Source of the DNA: Brachypodius melanocephalos
Lineage: Eukaryota; Chordata; Aves; Passeriformes; Pycnonotidae
NCBI GenBank assembly: GCA_013398615.1
Contig: VZSR01000514.1
Location: 7,993,316 to 8,057,315 of the forward strand
Direction: 5' to 3'
DNA length: 64,000 nt
The notes beneath the pieces were generated by a model. It was not told where the DNA came from, searched no databases, and saw only the letters and a program-made list of their open reading frames with translations. Positions 11,101 to 24,700 of the stretch are shown piece by piece; the first letter of the stretch is position 1, and each line of letters begins with the position of its first letter. The translations under genes and the position numbers were made by a program.

Positions 11101-14100
11101 TATAATGCTGTTATAATGTATAACAAGCTGTTCTAATGCACAGATAACAATATTCCAAGTGTCACACTGAGATACTCTCCTGTGCAAACTGCAAGGGCGA
11201 CAAATTCCTTAAAGGTTTTCAGACACTGAGTGCCCTAGGCCAGCAATGAGAAAAATATTAAATCCTGCATATTTTAGAACGTGATGATGATCTTATCCCT
11301 CAGTAATTCTCAAGGTGCTCTAATGAGAAAGCATTGCCTTCTAAAATACTTCAGGGAAAGCATCGCTTTGTACCTGGGACTGCAGGGAGTGGTTATTCCA
11401 GCATCATGCCAGCAACTCTTCCCAAGCTAGAATGTCAGCTGCTTTGTATGGGGATTTATTGAGGGAAGGACAGTCCCTAAGTACTCCTGGCAGAAGACCA
11501 CCATTGCACTGAAAGATTTTATTTCTAACAATAACAAATCTGCTAACCTGACATCTCCCCTTCATAACTGCATTACTCTTTGCTTATATGTCAGTCTTTG
11601 AACAACTCCATTAGCCTTTAGTCAGACTAAAATCCACAGTTTTTCTTTCCAAGTCAAATGTAGAATCAAATAAAGAAGAAAAGATTTAGTATTTTTTTTG
11701 TATCTGCTATTGTCCAATGGCTTGTACTTGAAACAATTTACTTTGGAAGAGAATTTGTGTGACTTTTTTCCCAGGCACTAGGAAAATCTGAGAAACCTGT
11801 TACTGTTTGTGTTCACAGCATCCATCACTCTCCTGAAGAGTGATGCTTTACTGCAGACAGCCAGTTATTGCCTCCTGGAAGGAAGCAGTTATTGCTTCTC
11901 ATCCCTTGCCCTGGAAAACTCTGCAAGCTCATTCTCCACTTTTTATATTCTGAGAGAGCTGCTGTTCCCTTCTACAGCTACCTTATACATCAGCATTTGA
12001 TCAATCTTTAACGTAACAACTACCCAAACCCCTCCTCTCTCTTTAAAATTAACATTTCTCCTTCCAGCTCCCAATTGCTACAGAGCACCGTTGCTGAATG
12101 GTTCTCTCCAGCTATTTCTAAACATCTTAAAGTGTCATGACTTTGAGAGATGCCATGGTTGTGAGAGAGGCTTAGGTTTCTCACAGAACTCTTTTTTCCA
12201 ATGCCAGCTTTTTTTAAACATGCACTCAACCACAAAGCACAGCCTTCTACTCAGTTACAGCAGCTGCTTTTTGCAAGTCTGCATGTTTCTGTGGAGGATT
12301 CAGGGAAATCCTCCTTACTCAGGTCTCCTCCTTATTCACATGAAGTGCCTAAAACTCATGAATCAGAGCTGAATGTTCTCGCAGTTCTAAGTCAGATGTG
12401 GAAGATGCTGTATTTAACAGAACACGCCCTCAGACTTGGCAACTTTTCAAGCAAGTCAGTGATGTCCCACATGACGTGATCAGCAATTACCTTTCATTTT
12501 GAATGCTCTCTGGCTAACACACTTTTGTGTAGTTAACCCAGACAGGAATTGCAAAGGTTTGTGGGCTTGCAGACAAAGAACATCCTGAGCCACCCATCCT
12601 GACTGATATTTGAATTTCATCTGCTAATTTGCTTCCTTTCCTCTAGGACTACAGTGACTTTCTGGTCTTAGGGGGACACGTACCTTATTCAAGAAATCCA
12701 TCCTCACCTTGCCATTTATTTCACTGTGGTTTGCTCTGTTTAGAATGTGGCTTTGAGTCATCCCTCCAAAGTTCAGGATAGTTTTCCAATGAGCTCCTCA
12801 GAAACTTGCTTTGATCCCGGTTTTGGCAGTCAGCTCTCGTCACATATTTCATTTGTTACTTTAGACATAAGTCCCCGTCCAAACCAGCCCAAGAGCAAAG
12901 AAGAGGAACAGCCTCCAAATATGGTCAGAGCTAAGCCAGTTTCTGGAGCAGTTTAACACATGGGCGTGCGTAAGAATGAAGAGAACTGGAACAAGTTTTA
13001 AATAATGCTCTAAATAGACTGCGGTGAAATGTTCAGCACTTAAAACTGAACAGAAAATCCTGAAACAGATAAAAGAATAACCATGAGCCTGTCAGCAAAT
13101 GTAACTGTGGTGATCAACTCCAGCAATAAAATTCTGCTTAAACCCTCTGGAATCATATCCAATGAAGCAAAGGTTAAGCAAAAGGCTTAACCATTGAGTA
13201 TTTGGTTTATAAAGATCTAATAAAGTTTATACCATTAAACAGAACAGATGAGGTTTTTTCCAAAGCAATTATGCTGGACAGTTATAATAAAAATACTTAC
13301 CAGAAAAACTCTTCAGTATCCACCAACTGAATCTTAATTCAGATCACAAAATAATTTTGCTTTTAATTAGGAGTATTTAATTTCTCCCCACTCTTGATGG
13401 ATGTTCCTTTCATCGGTCTCTCAACTTCAAATTCACACTATTTCATAGTACTCTCTGCGTGGATTATGAGGCCAGTTACAAGAGGGTCTCAAATAGCAGA
13501 CACATTAATCAAGTGAAATGTCACATGCATTGTAGCCAAATATAATCTGGCCACTAAGAAAAAAAAATTTCATTAAAGTTTTTAAATCTGAAAATATCAG
13601 AAAATAGGAAGTTTTCCATCTGATCCTGGAAATATAAACAAGCCTGGTATTCATGTGCCATCTACCTCACAAACACCAAAAAGCCAAGAGCACATCTCCC
13701 AAAGCATCCACCTTTTGTAACTTGGTCCTTACAAGTAGTACCCAGCACCTGCAGGAAAAAGATTCCTCCTCCTTGTCCTTGAGTTATTAAGAAAAAAAGC
13801 AAATGTGATGTTATCCTGTTGGATAAAGGAGTGCCTGAACCTACATCCCCAAATCGAGCTGCACTGCTGTTCAACACAAAGGCTTGTACAAATTTTTAGG
13901 AAAACCTTACTTCTCCCAGAGCTCACTTTTAACTTTTACAAAACACAAAAGAATCTATCAGATACTCTGGCTTTGTGTACTTTGAAAAAGGATAATCTGA
14001 AGTCTCACAATATATCCTTACCATTTAAAATATGTAACTGTGGTAGCTTTTGAATCATGCCTATAAAATATTGGAGCACATATCTATACAGGAATTAAAC

Positions 14101-17100
14101 TATAAATTGCATGAACACTTCAAATTGTTTCTTGTTATAGAAGTTTAATTATTTAGTTTAAAATAGCATGTAAAAACTCCTTTAAAAAAGCATATTTTAA
14201 ATGCTTATCCAAATGCAATTGCTATGCACAAGGCAAGACTTTTCTTAAAAAAACCCCTGACATTTTGTATTTTGTGCTTCAGTGTTCCTTAAAAATAAGA
14301 ACTAAGTAATCTACAATTAGCAAAATATAAGCATATTTAAGCTATGAATTAAAAGTTAATGAAATAAGCTGCTTTAATAGGAAAACATTTTATTAGGAAA
14401 TGGAAAATACTCATAGCTGGAGAGTCAGCAGTTGCTTTTAAAGGATGCAATTAAGCTGCCATTATTTTGGCAAAGCTCTGGTCTCAAGGAGGCAGATTTT
14501 CCTAATGCATTGTAGAAGTCCTTGGCAAATTACACAATATTCATTAAATTTAAATGGAGACCCTTGATGGCTCCTGTAAAGATGTGCCAGGGAGTCAATT
14601 TTCAAGGAATTCATAATGTGAGCAGCAAGTTATCGGAGAAGGAGACATTCAGCACCTCGGAAGGCCCCAGATGAATGATTTAGAGGAGGTGACGTGACAC
14701 ATTTTGGCCACTCCACAATACCCTGAGCCAGACACCCACTTCAAGCAACAGCAGAAGAAACCTGGCCAGCCACATGCTGCATACCCCAGATTTCTTCAGA
14801 CACTTCCTAACTTTCCTAGGAATGTGGTTTGTTCAGTCCCTGAATTTAATACCAAGTGTCAGCAGGGGTAAAAAAGCAGAAGAGACAGCGCTGCTTCTGC
14901 CCAACACCTGTCCCACACCCGAAACTTTGAGAATTCATCCCTCTGTTAAACTCCCACTTTTGGGGGGCTCTCACCCTGCCAATAATCTTGTTAGTAAGAG
15001 ATGCTGTGCTACCTCTTCCTGTTACAAACAGAACCTGACACATGCTGTGGAAACAGATCCTTTAAAATCACACTTCTAGCCCTACTAACTTTTTCCCGTT
15101 GTTGGGTATTTTGGATCCCAGCAATGGAATCTCCCCAGCATTGCTTCTACTCATTCCCTGCATGTCACACAGCAGACACTGTTTGGGTGCAAAGAAACAA
15201 AATACATCCCACAAAGTTTCTCCCCTTTTTAGTATTCAGCTTCATTTAAACGTTGCATGGCCTTAAAACCTTTTTAAGCTGCTTACTTTTAAAGTATAAA
15301 CATGTTGGTGTTTAGCCACGGAGGGTACTTTTCTGTCCTAAATCATCATCCACTTATCAAAGACCGATCTACATTACTAAATGCTGTAAGAACACATTAT
15401 AAACACATTGCAATAATCCCCATGTAATAGCCACTGGCTTCCAGCACTGAATATACTGATATTTATACAAACATTACACAATGAATGCCACACAGTTTCC
15501 AGGTTGGGCTGCACTCAGTGTGGTAGCATTCTCTCAAAATTACTCAATAAGTACTACAGAAAAGAGAAAACAGCTTCCTTTAGTAGATAGTCTTACTCCT
15601 ATCTCTTATAAAATGGCACTATTACAAAACAATCCAACAAAATAACTCAACTTTTAATTCATTAATCCAGAAAAAGAGATGTTTTTTATCATCATTATTT
15701 ATAACTTTACAAACATGCCCAGTGTTACACAAAAGGGTAACATATCCCAAGTGAGCTGCAGCCAGAACTTGCACAACACTCCCATAAAAACAAATTAAAA
15801 TAGGGAAATGAAATCCTGATTTTTACTGTCTGTGGTTACATAAAAAATAACTTCAATAAGTGCAACTGGAGAGAGAATTGTCCTTAATGACACTTCCAGT
15901 TTATATCTAATTTCAATAGTTCTGCTAAATTATATTTAAAATATCCTTGAAAACCTTTATTAGGGGGTTGAGATGGTTAATAATGAAAACTCCACAGACA
16001 ACTTCATGCTGGGGAAACTGGAAGCTGTTTAATGGAGTTGGGCTCTCATACCATCAATAGGATTGCAGCTGGTATCAGCTAACAAACATTATTCCTCTGA
16101 GGGAGGGAAATGGTGTGGCTCCCTTTCCAAAGGGGCACAGGAGCTGAGATTAGTTACCAGATGTGAATTACAGATGGAAACTGGTATTTAACAGGCAGTG
16201 TGGTGCTTTCTGAAACACCCCTCCCCTCCTGCCCTCGTTCCTCAGCTCTCACACACCAGGACAGTTGCAAAATCCATGAGCCATGGGGAGACAGAGCTGA
16301 TGGAATCTGCACAACAACACGTGTGGAAGTCCATGGGCAGCTCACAAACTGGCTGTGATTTCCCATAACCACATTCCATGGACACCTCTAACTGAAGAAC
16401 CCTTTCTAAGCTTTTTGAGAACATAGATGTATGGACAAAGGACCTGCTCACAGAGCACATGAACTGTGAGGGAAGGAATCACATCCCTGTGGAATTCAAA
16501 GCTCCAAGAGACTTGGGTGGAAGATTCACAGTGTTCTTCTCCCAAACCAGAAATGTTTTCCATACCTTCTCACCATCCAGAAAACCTGCTGCTGTCAGTG
16601 GATAGATTTTGCTGCTTCATGGAAGAGGAGAAAAATTTGTGGGAGCATTGAAAAAAATATTTCTGGGCGATGGGGGAGGATGCTCCAGTTTTCTGTCATT
16701 CTGGTTGGATTTTTATTCTGTCAAGTATTAAGAGAAATATATGTCATGTTTTCCAGATCAGAATTTGCACAATGTTTGTCCTCATGCTAAATGCTGTTCT
16801 GGCCTGCAGTGACAAAGATCTCCTGGTAATATTTACACAGCCATGGCATCAGAGGAATAGTGCATTTAAAGGAATTGCAGATACCATACTAAAAAAACCC
16901 GATACAGATTAGGACATTTAAGAATACACCATTTATTCACTAATTTTAAGTTTTGGACACTACTGAAGAGATTTCCTTTAATGGCTACCCTGCAAACATC
17001 TGGGATATTCATTTAGAGCTGTCCCTGAGGAAATTCCCCTCTCTGTGGTCTGAGAACCTTAACACCATGGAGTTTAGGAGTCACATGCTTTGCATAACAC

Positions 17101-17129
17101 AGATTAATGTCACAATTCAATAAATACTG
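11101..17129. other. Intergenic DNA 3' of RAB11FIP2, no gene seen
   Basis: Mostly AT-rich single-copy sequence. I found no exon with plausible splice sites, no RNA gene and no clear repeat. Frames of 60-100 codons are scattered on both strands and look random in composition. Confidence 0.55.
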
Positions 17130-17148
17130 CAGTACTGCATTGTGGTGC

Positions 17149-17154
17149 TTTATT
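17149..17154 (-). terminator. Candidate distal polyadenylation signal AATAAA
   Basis: On the minus strand this reads CTAATAAAGCACCA, a canonical AATAAA in good context, with a U/G-containing stretch (TATTTATTGAATTGTGAC) about 20-35 nt downstream. It is the best-looking end for the RAB11FIP2 3' UTR, giving cleavage near 17130. A second AATAAA lies at 17173-17178. No transcript data are available here. Confidence 0.45.
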
Positions 17155-19685
17155 AGTGTTAGACATGCAATATTTATTTAATGAACAGAAATTAAAATAT
17201 TAAGATAACATTTTAATAAAATTAAACAATCTGAAGTTGCAATAATGGAAGAAAAATAAAGTTTTTCATGCATTCTAAGTTTATAGTTCTCACAAGTGCA
17301 TATAGTTATGATTCTGTACCATTATTAAATGTAGACAAACTACCATTGATTGCACAAGACAAAATAAAACCCTTAAGTTATAAGTAATGTTCCTATCTTT
17401 TACAAACTTCCTATACAACCTGGATCTTCAGCTTTTTTATAATACATTTTAATACAAGACATCTGGAAGCTTCTAAGATGAATAGGAATGGCTTGACCAC
17501 TTGTAACATACAGTGGCTTCTTCAATGCAAAAATTATAAAAGATAAAGCAAATGCCCACCATGCTTTAGGAGACTGTGACCTTTTCAACAGAAACAAATC
17601 TTAAACCCCTTCATAAACAGATTAAAGTGCTACCTATTGCATATTAAATACTTCCAGTGACTGTATGGAAATTTTTAAGTGATAAATCCCTGAAAATAGG
17701 GTTTCCTTACCAAAAGTGCTGACAGACCCTTAAATGTAGCATCATGAATACAGCAGTGCTATAATCCTTCAGCAAGTACTTCAAAGAAGGGGAAGTTAGT
17801 CAACATGCTCTAAAGTCACCACTGTAAAAGCCCAGCTAACGTATCTACAACAGCAATGGTACATAAAGAGCAGGAAAGCATGAGCTCACTTTGCATACTT
17901 GATCTAGGACAATAATCTTTCTTTAAAGCTGGAAGTGTAAATAAACCCCCAGTGCAGCAGTAAACACATTAAGACAGCAGTTCTGTTTGTTTTAAGATGC
18001 ATCTAAGAAAGGGCTTCCTGTACAGAAAGAAATGCAGGCTAGTTATCTAATGAGCATGATTTTCATCAGGTCCCCAAGTCATGAAACCTTTCTAAATACA
18101 AGGCAACATTTCCACAGCTGGAAAATTACAAATAGTTCTTGACACAGAGCCAACAGCAAGAGATGCAGTTATAATCTTGAAAGAACGCTACATTCATTAG
18201 GAGGTGGAAAACCAAGCTAAACGTAAAATACAGCAGCAAGAGGTAACATATATAAATATTAAACATCCTTCTTGAATGGCAGAAAGTTTACATTTCTGAC
18301 TTACAACATTAAAGTATGGCCTTCATATTTGTCCTTTTAAGTAAGCAAAATACATGGCTATGAGCAGAGCTGTTTCAAAGGATAATTTCAAAGTATGGTA
18401 CATGCATGGATGAACTCTTATGCTAATCTATGAGAGAAAATATCAAAATAATAAGGAGATGTTCAAAAATTTCATCCCTATATTTTAAAGCGCAAGAAAG
18501 ACTGACCACAAGCGGCAAGCTTTTATGGGTTTAAAATGATCTGCAACAAAGTCTACGATTTTATCCTATGGGAAAAACAAAACTTCCTTTGTTTTCAACA
18601 TTAACTACTCTGTATGAAACATTTTCATTTGAAAACTGCATGGTTCAACAAACACACGTGGAGTGAAGATGCTTTTTAAAAATAATTTCAGAATATAGGA
18701 AAATACTAACATTTTCTTTCTAAGCAGAAAATGAGGTGCATGTAATCTTTCAAGAATTGCTCCAAAAACAGCCTATATCTTCGCCTATAAACTTTAAAAA
18801 TATCTTCATAGTTGTTTATGTCCCATTCTGCCTCTCAGTAACTTTACCTTTTCCTAAATTGCATTTGTTGTTCTCTGCTCTTTCTTGACAAACTGTTAGA
18901 AACAAAAGGTGCTTTTATTCACTTAGAGATCAGATAAAGACTAGATAGCACATTCAAAGCTTCACTAAATTTCTTCACTAATGCACAAAAATTGATCTTT
19001 TCGCTACCTTTAATCTGCTTATCATTCTCGGTATGCAAATATGTCAAATGATCTGCCTTTAGTCAATTATGCAGTTTGATATTCTACATTTACATTCTAA
19101 AAGAAGTGATTTCAGAGGTGCTAAATATAGTTGAGTTTCATTTTAATAATTATAAGTTGGCTTGCATGTGAGAAGTCACTGGAGCACATTCTCTGGTTAG
19201 TGCAGTTGTTAATCCTCACTGGGGTGGATGATTTAAGCACTGTGGATACTAGAGATGGGCTCATACCAGTCAGCTGAAAATGAGTGTGGAATTCAAAACA
19301 ATTGCAGAACATTTCCCCATCCACAACATGAGAAAGCTGCTGGCTTCGGCCAAGCATTTGAAAATGTTTAAGAACTTTTATGGAAATACTGAGTAACCGA
19401 AATACATCTTGGTGTAATTAAAAAAAATGAAAATCTAATTACGTGTAAACCCCAACTTCCAACAGCAAGCGTACCATAAAGCAGTACACAACCTTTGGCA
19501 CTTTGAATATATTACAGTAAATTTACAGTCATCAAGATTTTAAGTGGGTCCAAAGAACATTCACGTGGTTTCTGAGGTACCAAACTTGATACATCCTTAG
19601 GCTGACAAAAGAGAGACTGCCTGGTGTGGGATGGATTTCTACACTGCAAAATACAAATGCAGAGCTCGACAGCTGGGCAGGGACG

Positions 19686-19733
19686 GGATCCCTCAGGATC
19701 CATCCAGGCACAGGGATCCACACCATGGGATCC
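19686..19733. repeat. Cluster of four GGATCC words
   Basis: GGATCC occurs at 19686, 19696, 19714 and 19728, mostly as GGGATCC or AGGATCC, within a GC-richer patch (about 19620-19750) in otherwise AT-rich presumptive 3' UTR. The spacings are irregular (10, 18 and 14), so it is a degenerate local repeat or the remnant of an insertion I cannot name. Confidence 0.6.
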
Positions 19734-21342
19734 CACTGGTGGGTTGGGAACTCTGGCTGCACACATTTTAGGGACAGTGCTAAATGGGGATGGGAGGTAG
19801 TTGCTAAATAAAAGAAGAAAATAAAGGAGAAAAAGCCACAAATAAGTAAATTAAATCTGGGAATATTTGTACAAAGAAGTTTTTTTGTAACTAGAATAAT
19901 TCTGTGCTGTCCTACAATACTAGTGATGTCAAAAGCAGTCAGACAGAACTTTCCCAACCCTTCCACATAGAAGTATTCAAGATATTACCGATTTCTGCAG
20001 TTTTAAAAATAAAATATATATTTAAATCTTTTACAACAACAAAAAAGCCCCTGGTATTTAATTTCAAGCTTTTTTGGTCACCTCAGCAGCAGCCATGTCA
20101 TGGTGCTGTAAAAAAACACCAACAGATCAGGTGCAGAAAGAGAGGAAAAGACAGTTATCTTAAATCCAAATCTAAAATATTCTCTGTACATATTTTAATT
20201 AACATTTTACTGTCTCACAGCAACAGAAAATCCAAGACTGTTAATAAGGAAATTAAAATTAAAATATATTCACCTTAATATTTTGAGGGTTCTCCTACAG
20301 TATTTCCCCATTATACCTTCATCATTATATTTTTCCAATTCATTGAATAACAGACACCTTTTTCATACATCATTTTACAAATAATTATTAAATGATCAGG
20401 AAGATATTTACTACATTCTTCTTTCATTTGCCTCAATGAAAACTGACTTGTAGAACTATTTACGTGGAATACAGATATTTTTAATGAAAAGCCTAAGTAC
20501 TCTATATGTGTTTAAGCAACATGGCCTATTTCTAAAGGCATATACTTTGTTGTCATAGGATTAAAAAAGGTAAGACTAGTATCATGTAAAACTCAACCTT
20601 AAATTGTTTTATCGTGTCTATTTAAGTCAACCTCTCCATTTCTGCTACATCTTCATTGCAGCAGACTTTGACTGAACAAAGTATTCAATTCTTTATTCCA
20701 TACTTGAGTTCTCCAGTTGTACCTCTGACTCTGTGAACACTGTTCAAAGTACTTTTAACACATAAAAAGACATGCAGTAACTTATACAAAAAGATCCTCA
20801 AAACAACCTTATGTTATGAGCTCACCACCAAAGTTCACTCATTATACATAAAATTCAGCATTTAAGTGTAAAATAACTGGTTCCAGCATGTGCCATGACA
20901 GAAATGGCACGGGGTTTTTTTACATTGTTATATAAAAAGCACATTGTACAGAATACAGCATTTACTCTGCAAGGATTGTGCATCACTGTTTTCCTCTAAT
21001 ATGTGCAGAGCTACATTCCATTGCAACAAACCACACTTAGCAGAGTACCACACTGCATTGAAAACAGTGGTCTTGATGGCATGCTGTAAAAAAAGAATCA
21101 ATATATTTGCCTAATACCAATAATCATTCAAGAAGACATTCATAACAGCACAGGCTTCCCAGCTGAAATTGCCACATGGTGAACACTAAGCTATTATATA
21201 AACTGCATGGACATATTTATTATGTATTATTAACTCTATTTTAAGTATTCCATACCTAAAGGTGTATCCAAAAAGAAAAAGAAGTTACCTAGGTAATCTA
21301 ACAGAAAACAACTTTTGGCAGCCTCTGCTAGTGTTTGGATTT

Positions 21343-21366
21343 AAAAAAAAAAAAAAAAAAAAAAAA
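21343..21366. repeat. A24 run (U24 in the RAB11FIP2 mRNA)
   Basis: An uninterrupted run of 24 A on the plus strand, followed by GG and a further A7. It lies 143 nt past the RAB11FIP2 stop codon, so the mRNA would carry a long poly(U) tract. Runs of this length are prone to assembly and sequencing length error. Confidence 0.9.
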
Positions 21367-21508
21367 GGAAAAAAACCACGCCATTGTTTCTCCTCTCCAT
21401 TTTCCTGCAATTTCTTAGGAAAAAAGGAATGAAGAGAAGTCAAACTATTAAAGTGTGATCTCCTTCCACTAATGTATTCAGCAGGAAGTACCCTCGAGTA
21501 CGGCTGTC

Positions 21509-21736
21509 TCAGCTTTTGGAAAATTTGCCAGCTTTCCGAGAAGGTTCATATGGCACTCTGAGAATACTGGGGGTTTCCTCCATCACTCGTACCAGGAGAT
21601 TGTCAATGTAATCCTCCAGCTCACGAATGTGGCTGTCCTTCTTCTTCAGCTGCTCCTTGTGTTTCACCAGCTCCTGCAGAACCTCCTCGTAAGTGAGGTT
21701 TCGGTATCCTGCAGTGGCATCAAAAGGATTTCCTTC
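21509..21736 (-). CDS. RAB11FIP2: RAB11FIP2 exon 5: Rab11-binding domain, C-terminus
   Basis: The exon starts after the acceptor CACCTGCAG and encodes 75 residues ending ...KAGKFSKS before TGA at 21509-21511. It opens with the third NPF motif (GNPFDATAGYR), an EH-domain ligand. It then forms an amphipathic coiled coil starting LTYEEVLQELVKHKEQ, with heptad-spaced hydrophobics, into the FIP-RBD core ELEDYIDNLLVRVMEE. In human FIP2 the isoleucine of DYID (Ile481) is essential for Rab11 binding, and it is kept here (about residue 478). Class I FIPs dimerise through this helix and bind two Rab11-GTP. The phase-0 start joins exon 4 to give ...LRKKT/EGNPF. The only difference I note from the remembered human tail is KS for NS at the end. 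Confidence 0.97.
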   Translation of the reverse strand, partial: EGNPFDATAGYRNLTYEEVLQELVKHKEQLKKKDSHIRELEDYIDNLLVRVMEETPSILRVPYEPSRKAGKFSKS

Positions 21737-24700
21737 CTGCAGGTGAGTATAGAAAAACACCAGGTTTTATCAAGCAGTTCAGTGTTCCCAGAAAATTGAT
21801 TGATTGTTGCTTTTTATATTTCTCATGTGCATCTCTTGACATGCAAAGCAATTTCTTTTAGCAACACCTGTGTTTGCTGCAGCACTTTTCCCTCCCACAC
21901 CCCTACTGGAGCAGACAACTGGAGATGGGCTGCCCATGGGTGAAAATTTCTCACTCTGTCATCTCAGAAAAAAATCTCAGTGAGGGGGACATGCAGTCAG
22001 TGTGTCAGAGTTAGTGACCATATGAGCAGTGACCACAACAACAGCTGGCAGGTCCATTTTGGGAAACCACCTACCTTAATTACGGAATAACAAGAGAAGA
22101 GCCCTGAGAATTCAACTCCTACTGTAAATTCTCTGAGTCTTTGACTCTGGAGAACATCATAGCAAAGCATTTACTCAGCTCTAAATGACATCAGCCCTCA
22201 TCTGTCTTTCATATTCATATTTTTAGTCACCAGTGGTTCTCCAGGCCTTGGCTTCTGAATCACATAATAAAACTTTCAATTTTAAATTGCAGGTGAAGGT
22301 AAAAGGTTGCATCTTACTGGTACCAGAGCATTTAAGGCAGAAATAAATGTGTCCTTATAAAAGACCTTGCTTTCTTTAAAGCAGGAGAGGCCCAGAAATA
22401 AGCAGCAGGGAAAACAGAATTGTTTCTGTAATGATTTCTGATGACTCAGTAAATGCATATATTAGCAGAGATGGACAAATTTGTCATCTTAAAAAGGACA
22501 ATGTGAACCAGAAGACTGTAAACTTGAATGTCTTCTTTTGTGTTGGTTTATAAAAGTATCAGCGCTGTTAGACATGTTAAGGAGTATGTTTCACCTCATT
22601 CAGAAATGAAAACATTTAGAAGATAAGGAACCTAAAAAATCCAGCACTTCTAACAGGGCACACAAAATAGCTTTTGTTTACAGCCAAAGCACATCATTAA
22701 AAATTATAAAGCTTGCACAGCTAAGAAGCACACCCCATCAGAGTCATCCTCATTCCTTTTCCATATCCCCTTGTTTTCTTTCCATACAGCCCCATATTTG
22801 CACATTGGCAAACGCCGACCTATTAAAATATGCAGCTGGTCAAAGTTTTCAAAAGAACCTGGTTGAGAGTGATGGGGCCCTGCAAATAGGCTGAAGTGTG
22901 ACAGATCAGCCTCTCTCCATCAATTATATCCTAACAGTAGCTCTCAAAAATATGTGCTTTTAAGGGTTTCTCTCTGCATGTCTTGAGACATTTAATGTCA
23001 CATTTATGGATGTATATTCAGTATTTTAAATGTACCAAGATAAGGAATTGTAAGAAATCAGTCACTCCCACTATATTAAAATGGCTAACCTGATGAAATT
23101 TATAAATTGGTTAGTAATCTGTTTTCAACAAGTATAGAAGAGAAAATAACTTCACTTTGTGGTCATATTTTTAGCACATTTTCTTCTACAAGAAGGAAGC
23201 AAAACTTTCTCCTTATTAAATTTTATTCTCTTTACTAAGTTTTTGAACACACTGGAGAAAATAACATTAATACTTACATGCCTGAAATATAGGGTTTGCC
23301 TAACTTTCTGATTTGGCCAATGAACAGGAATTAAGGTGCAATGATGACTTTAATTATGCAATCACGTTTACTGGAAAATTGTGAGTAATATCTACGCTTT
23401 AAAGATGTTCTATCACACAGATGCTCCACACGTCTTTGAGGGCAATAACCTATCAAATTAATTATGCAAGAAAATTCTAGCTGAAGTATGATAGTATTTA
23501 GAAATTAATATTGTTAAAATTAGGAAGACTGGGTATGCTCAGCTTGAGCCAATAGGTAATATTTAAATGTATAAGGAGCACTTATTTCTTTACAAAAATA
23601 CATACCAGAGTTGTAATGCATAACAATAATCTTATAATGAATTATTAAGAGGAAAAAAAAGGGATTCTAAACAAGCCATGCAAAGAATGATTGTCTCAGC
23701 TACAAAACCCTGTTGGGGTTCACGCTGCCAGCCAGAGGAAACAACGTTAGATAAAATGAAGGCCTGGCAATCCCTGATCATCTCTTCATTGTTCTAATGA
23801 GGAATTCTGCTCTGGGAATATCATCTAAGCTACTTTCGCATCTTTTGTCCTACTTACTTCATCTTCCTTTCAGTTCTTAATTAGGCCTTAAAGAGCTCAC
23901 GCTGCCCTTTCAACTGGCTACTGCTCCCATTTAAACACTGCTTTCAGAGACAGGTGTTGGCATCAGAGGAGAAGACATACAAACATAATTACTAAATAAT
24001 ATGCACAAGGAAGAAATATAATAACTTGGTGAGGGCTATTATTACAGTATCTCATAATAAATTACTTCAAACACCTTAGAAAGCAATCCTGAATATTTAA
24101 AAAGAAATTCAAATGGTTTCATTCAAAACTGTGGTTGAGATAGAGTTTCTTCCCCACCTAATTTGTATTTTGCATTAAATGAGCACCACCTCATAATCCT
24201 ACAACTGACATTTAGGATGGTCGGTATTCCAAAAGAAAAACCATCAAGGATTTCTTTTATCACCTTTAAATCCTTTAAATAAAACAATTCACATCTGATT
24301 TCTTAAAAGAATTAAACCGATCCTTTTACCAGCAATAAATTACATGATTTGCAGTAGTACATTTGCAAGCACATAGAAACTGTAATTATGGTTACTTTAC
24401 AGACAATGGCTGCTATGTTAAATCAATTTTTTGATGTCTCTTTTTGTCAGAGATTAAGTAACTGCCTGGTAGAATTCAGTTTACTATCTGATCAAAGGCA
24501 GCCTTCAAATACTCTGACATCTCTCACCAGCTACTTACATTATAAAAACTTGGGCATTCACAATAACATCAAACATTATTACAAATCATTTACATAAACC
24601 AGCAGAAAACAAACAGTACAAAGTTGTATTTGCTTGTGAAACTTGTTTTCTATATATTTTAGAGATTGAAAACAAACCCACTTTTAAAGATGCCATCTAT

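Larger units (their letters stand above)
17130..21508 (-). other. RAB11FIP2: Probable RAB11FIP2 3' UTR (about 4.4 kb)
   Basis: From the stop codon down to the AATAAA pair at 17149-17178 the sequence is AT-rich, with no CR1 and no coding exon. Other minus-strand AATAAA hexamers occur at 21216-21221, 20692-20697 and 18914-18919, so shorter 3' ends are possible. It holds a 24-nt U run at 21343-21366 and a small GC-richer island at about 19620-19750 with four GGATCC words. A long 3' UTR is plausible for this gene, but the full extent is inference. Confidence 0.45.

Noticed and set aside
19512..19966. 109- and 144-codon minus-strand frames in the presumptive 3' UTR
   Set aside because: They coincide with the GC-richer GGATCC patch, show no homology I recognise, and lie downstream of the real stop codon.
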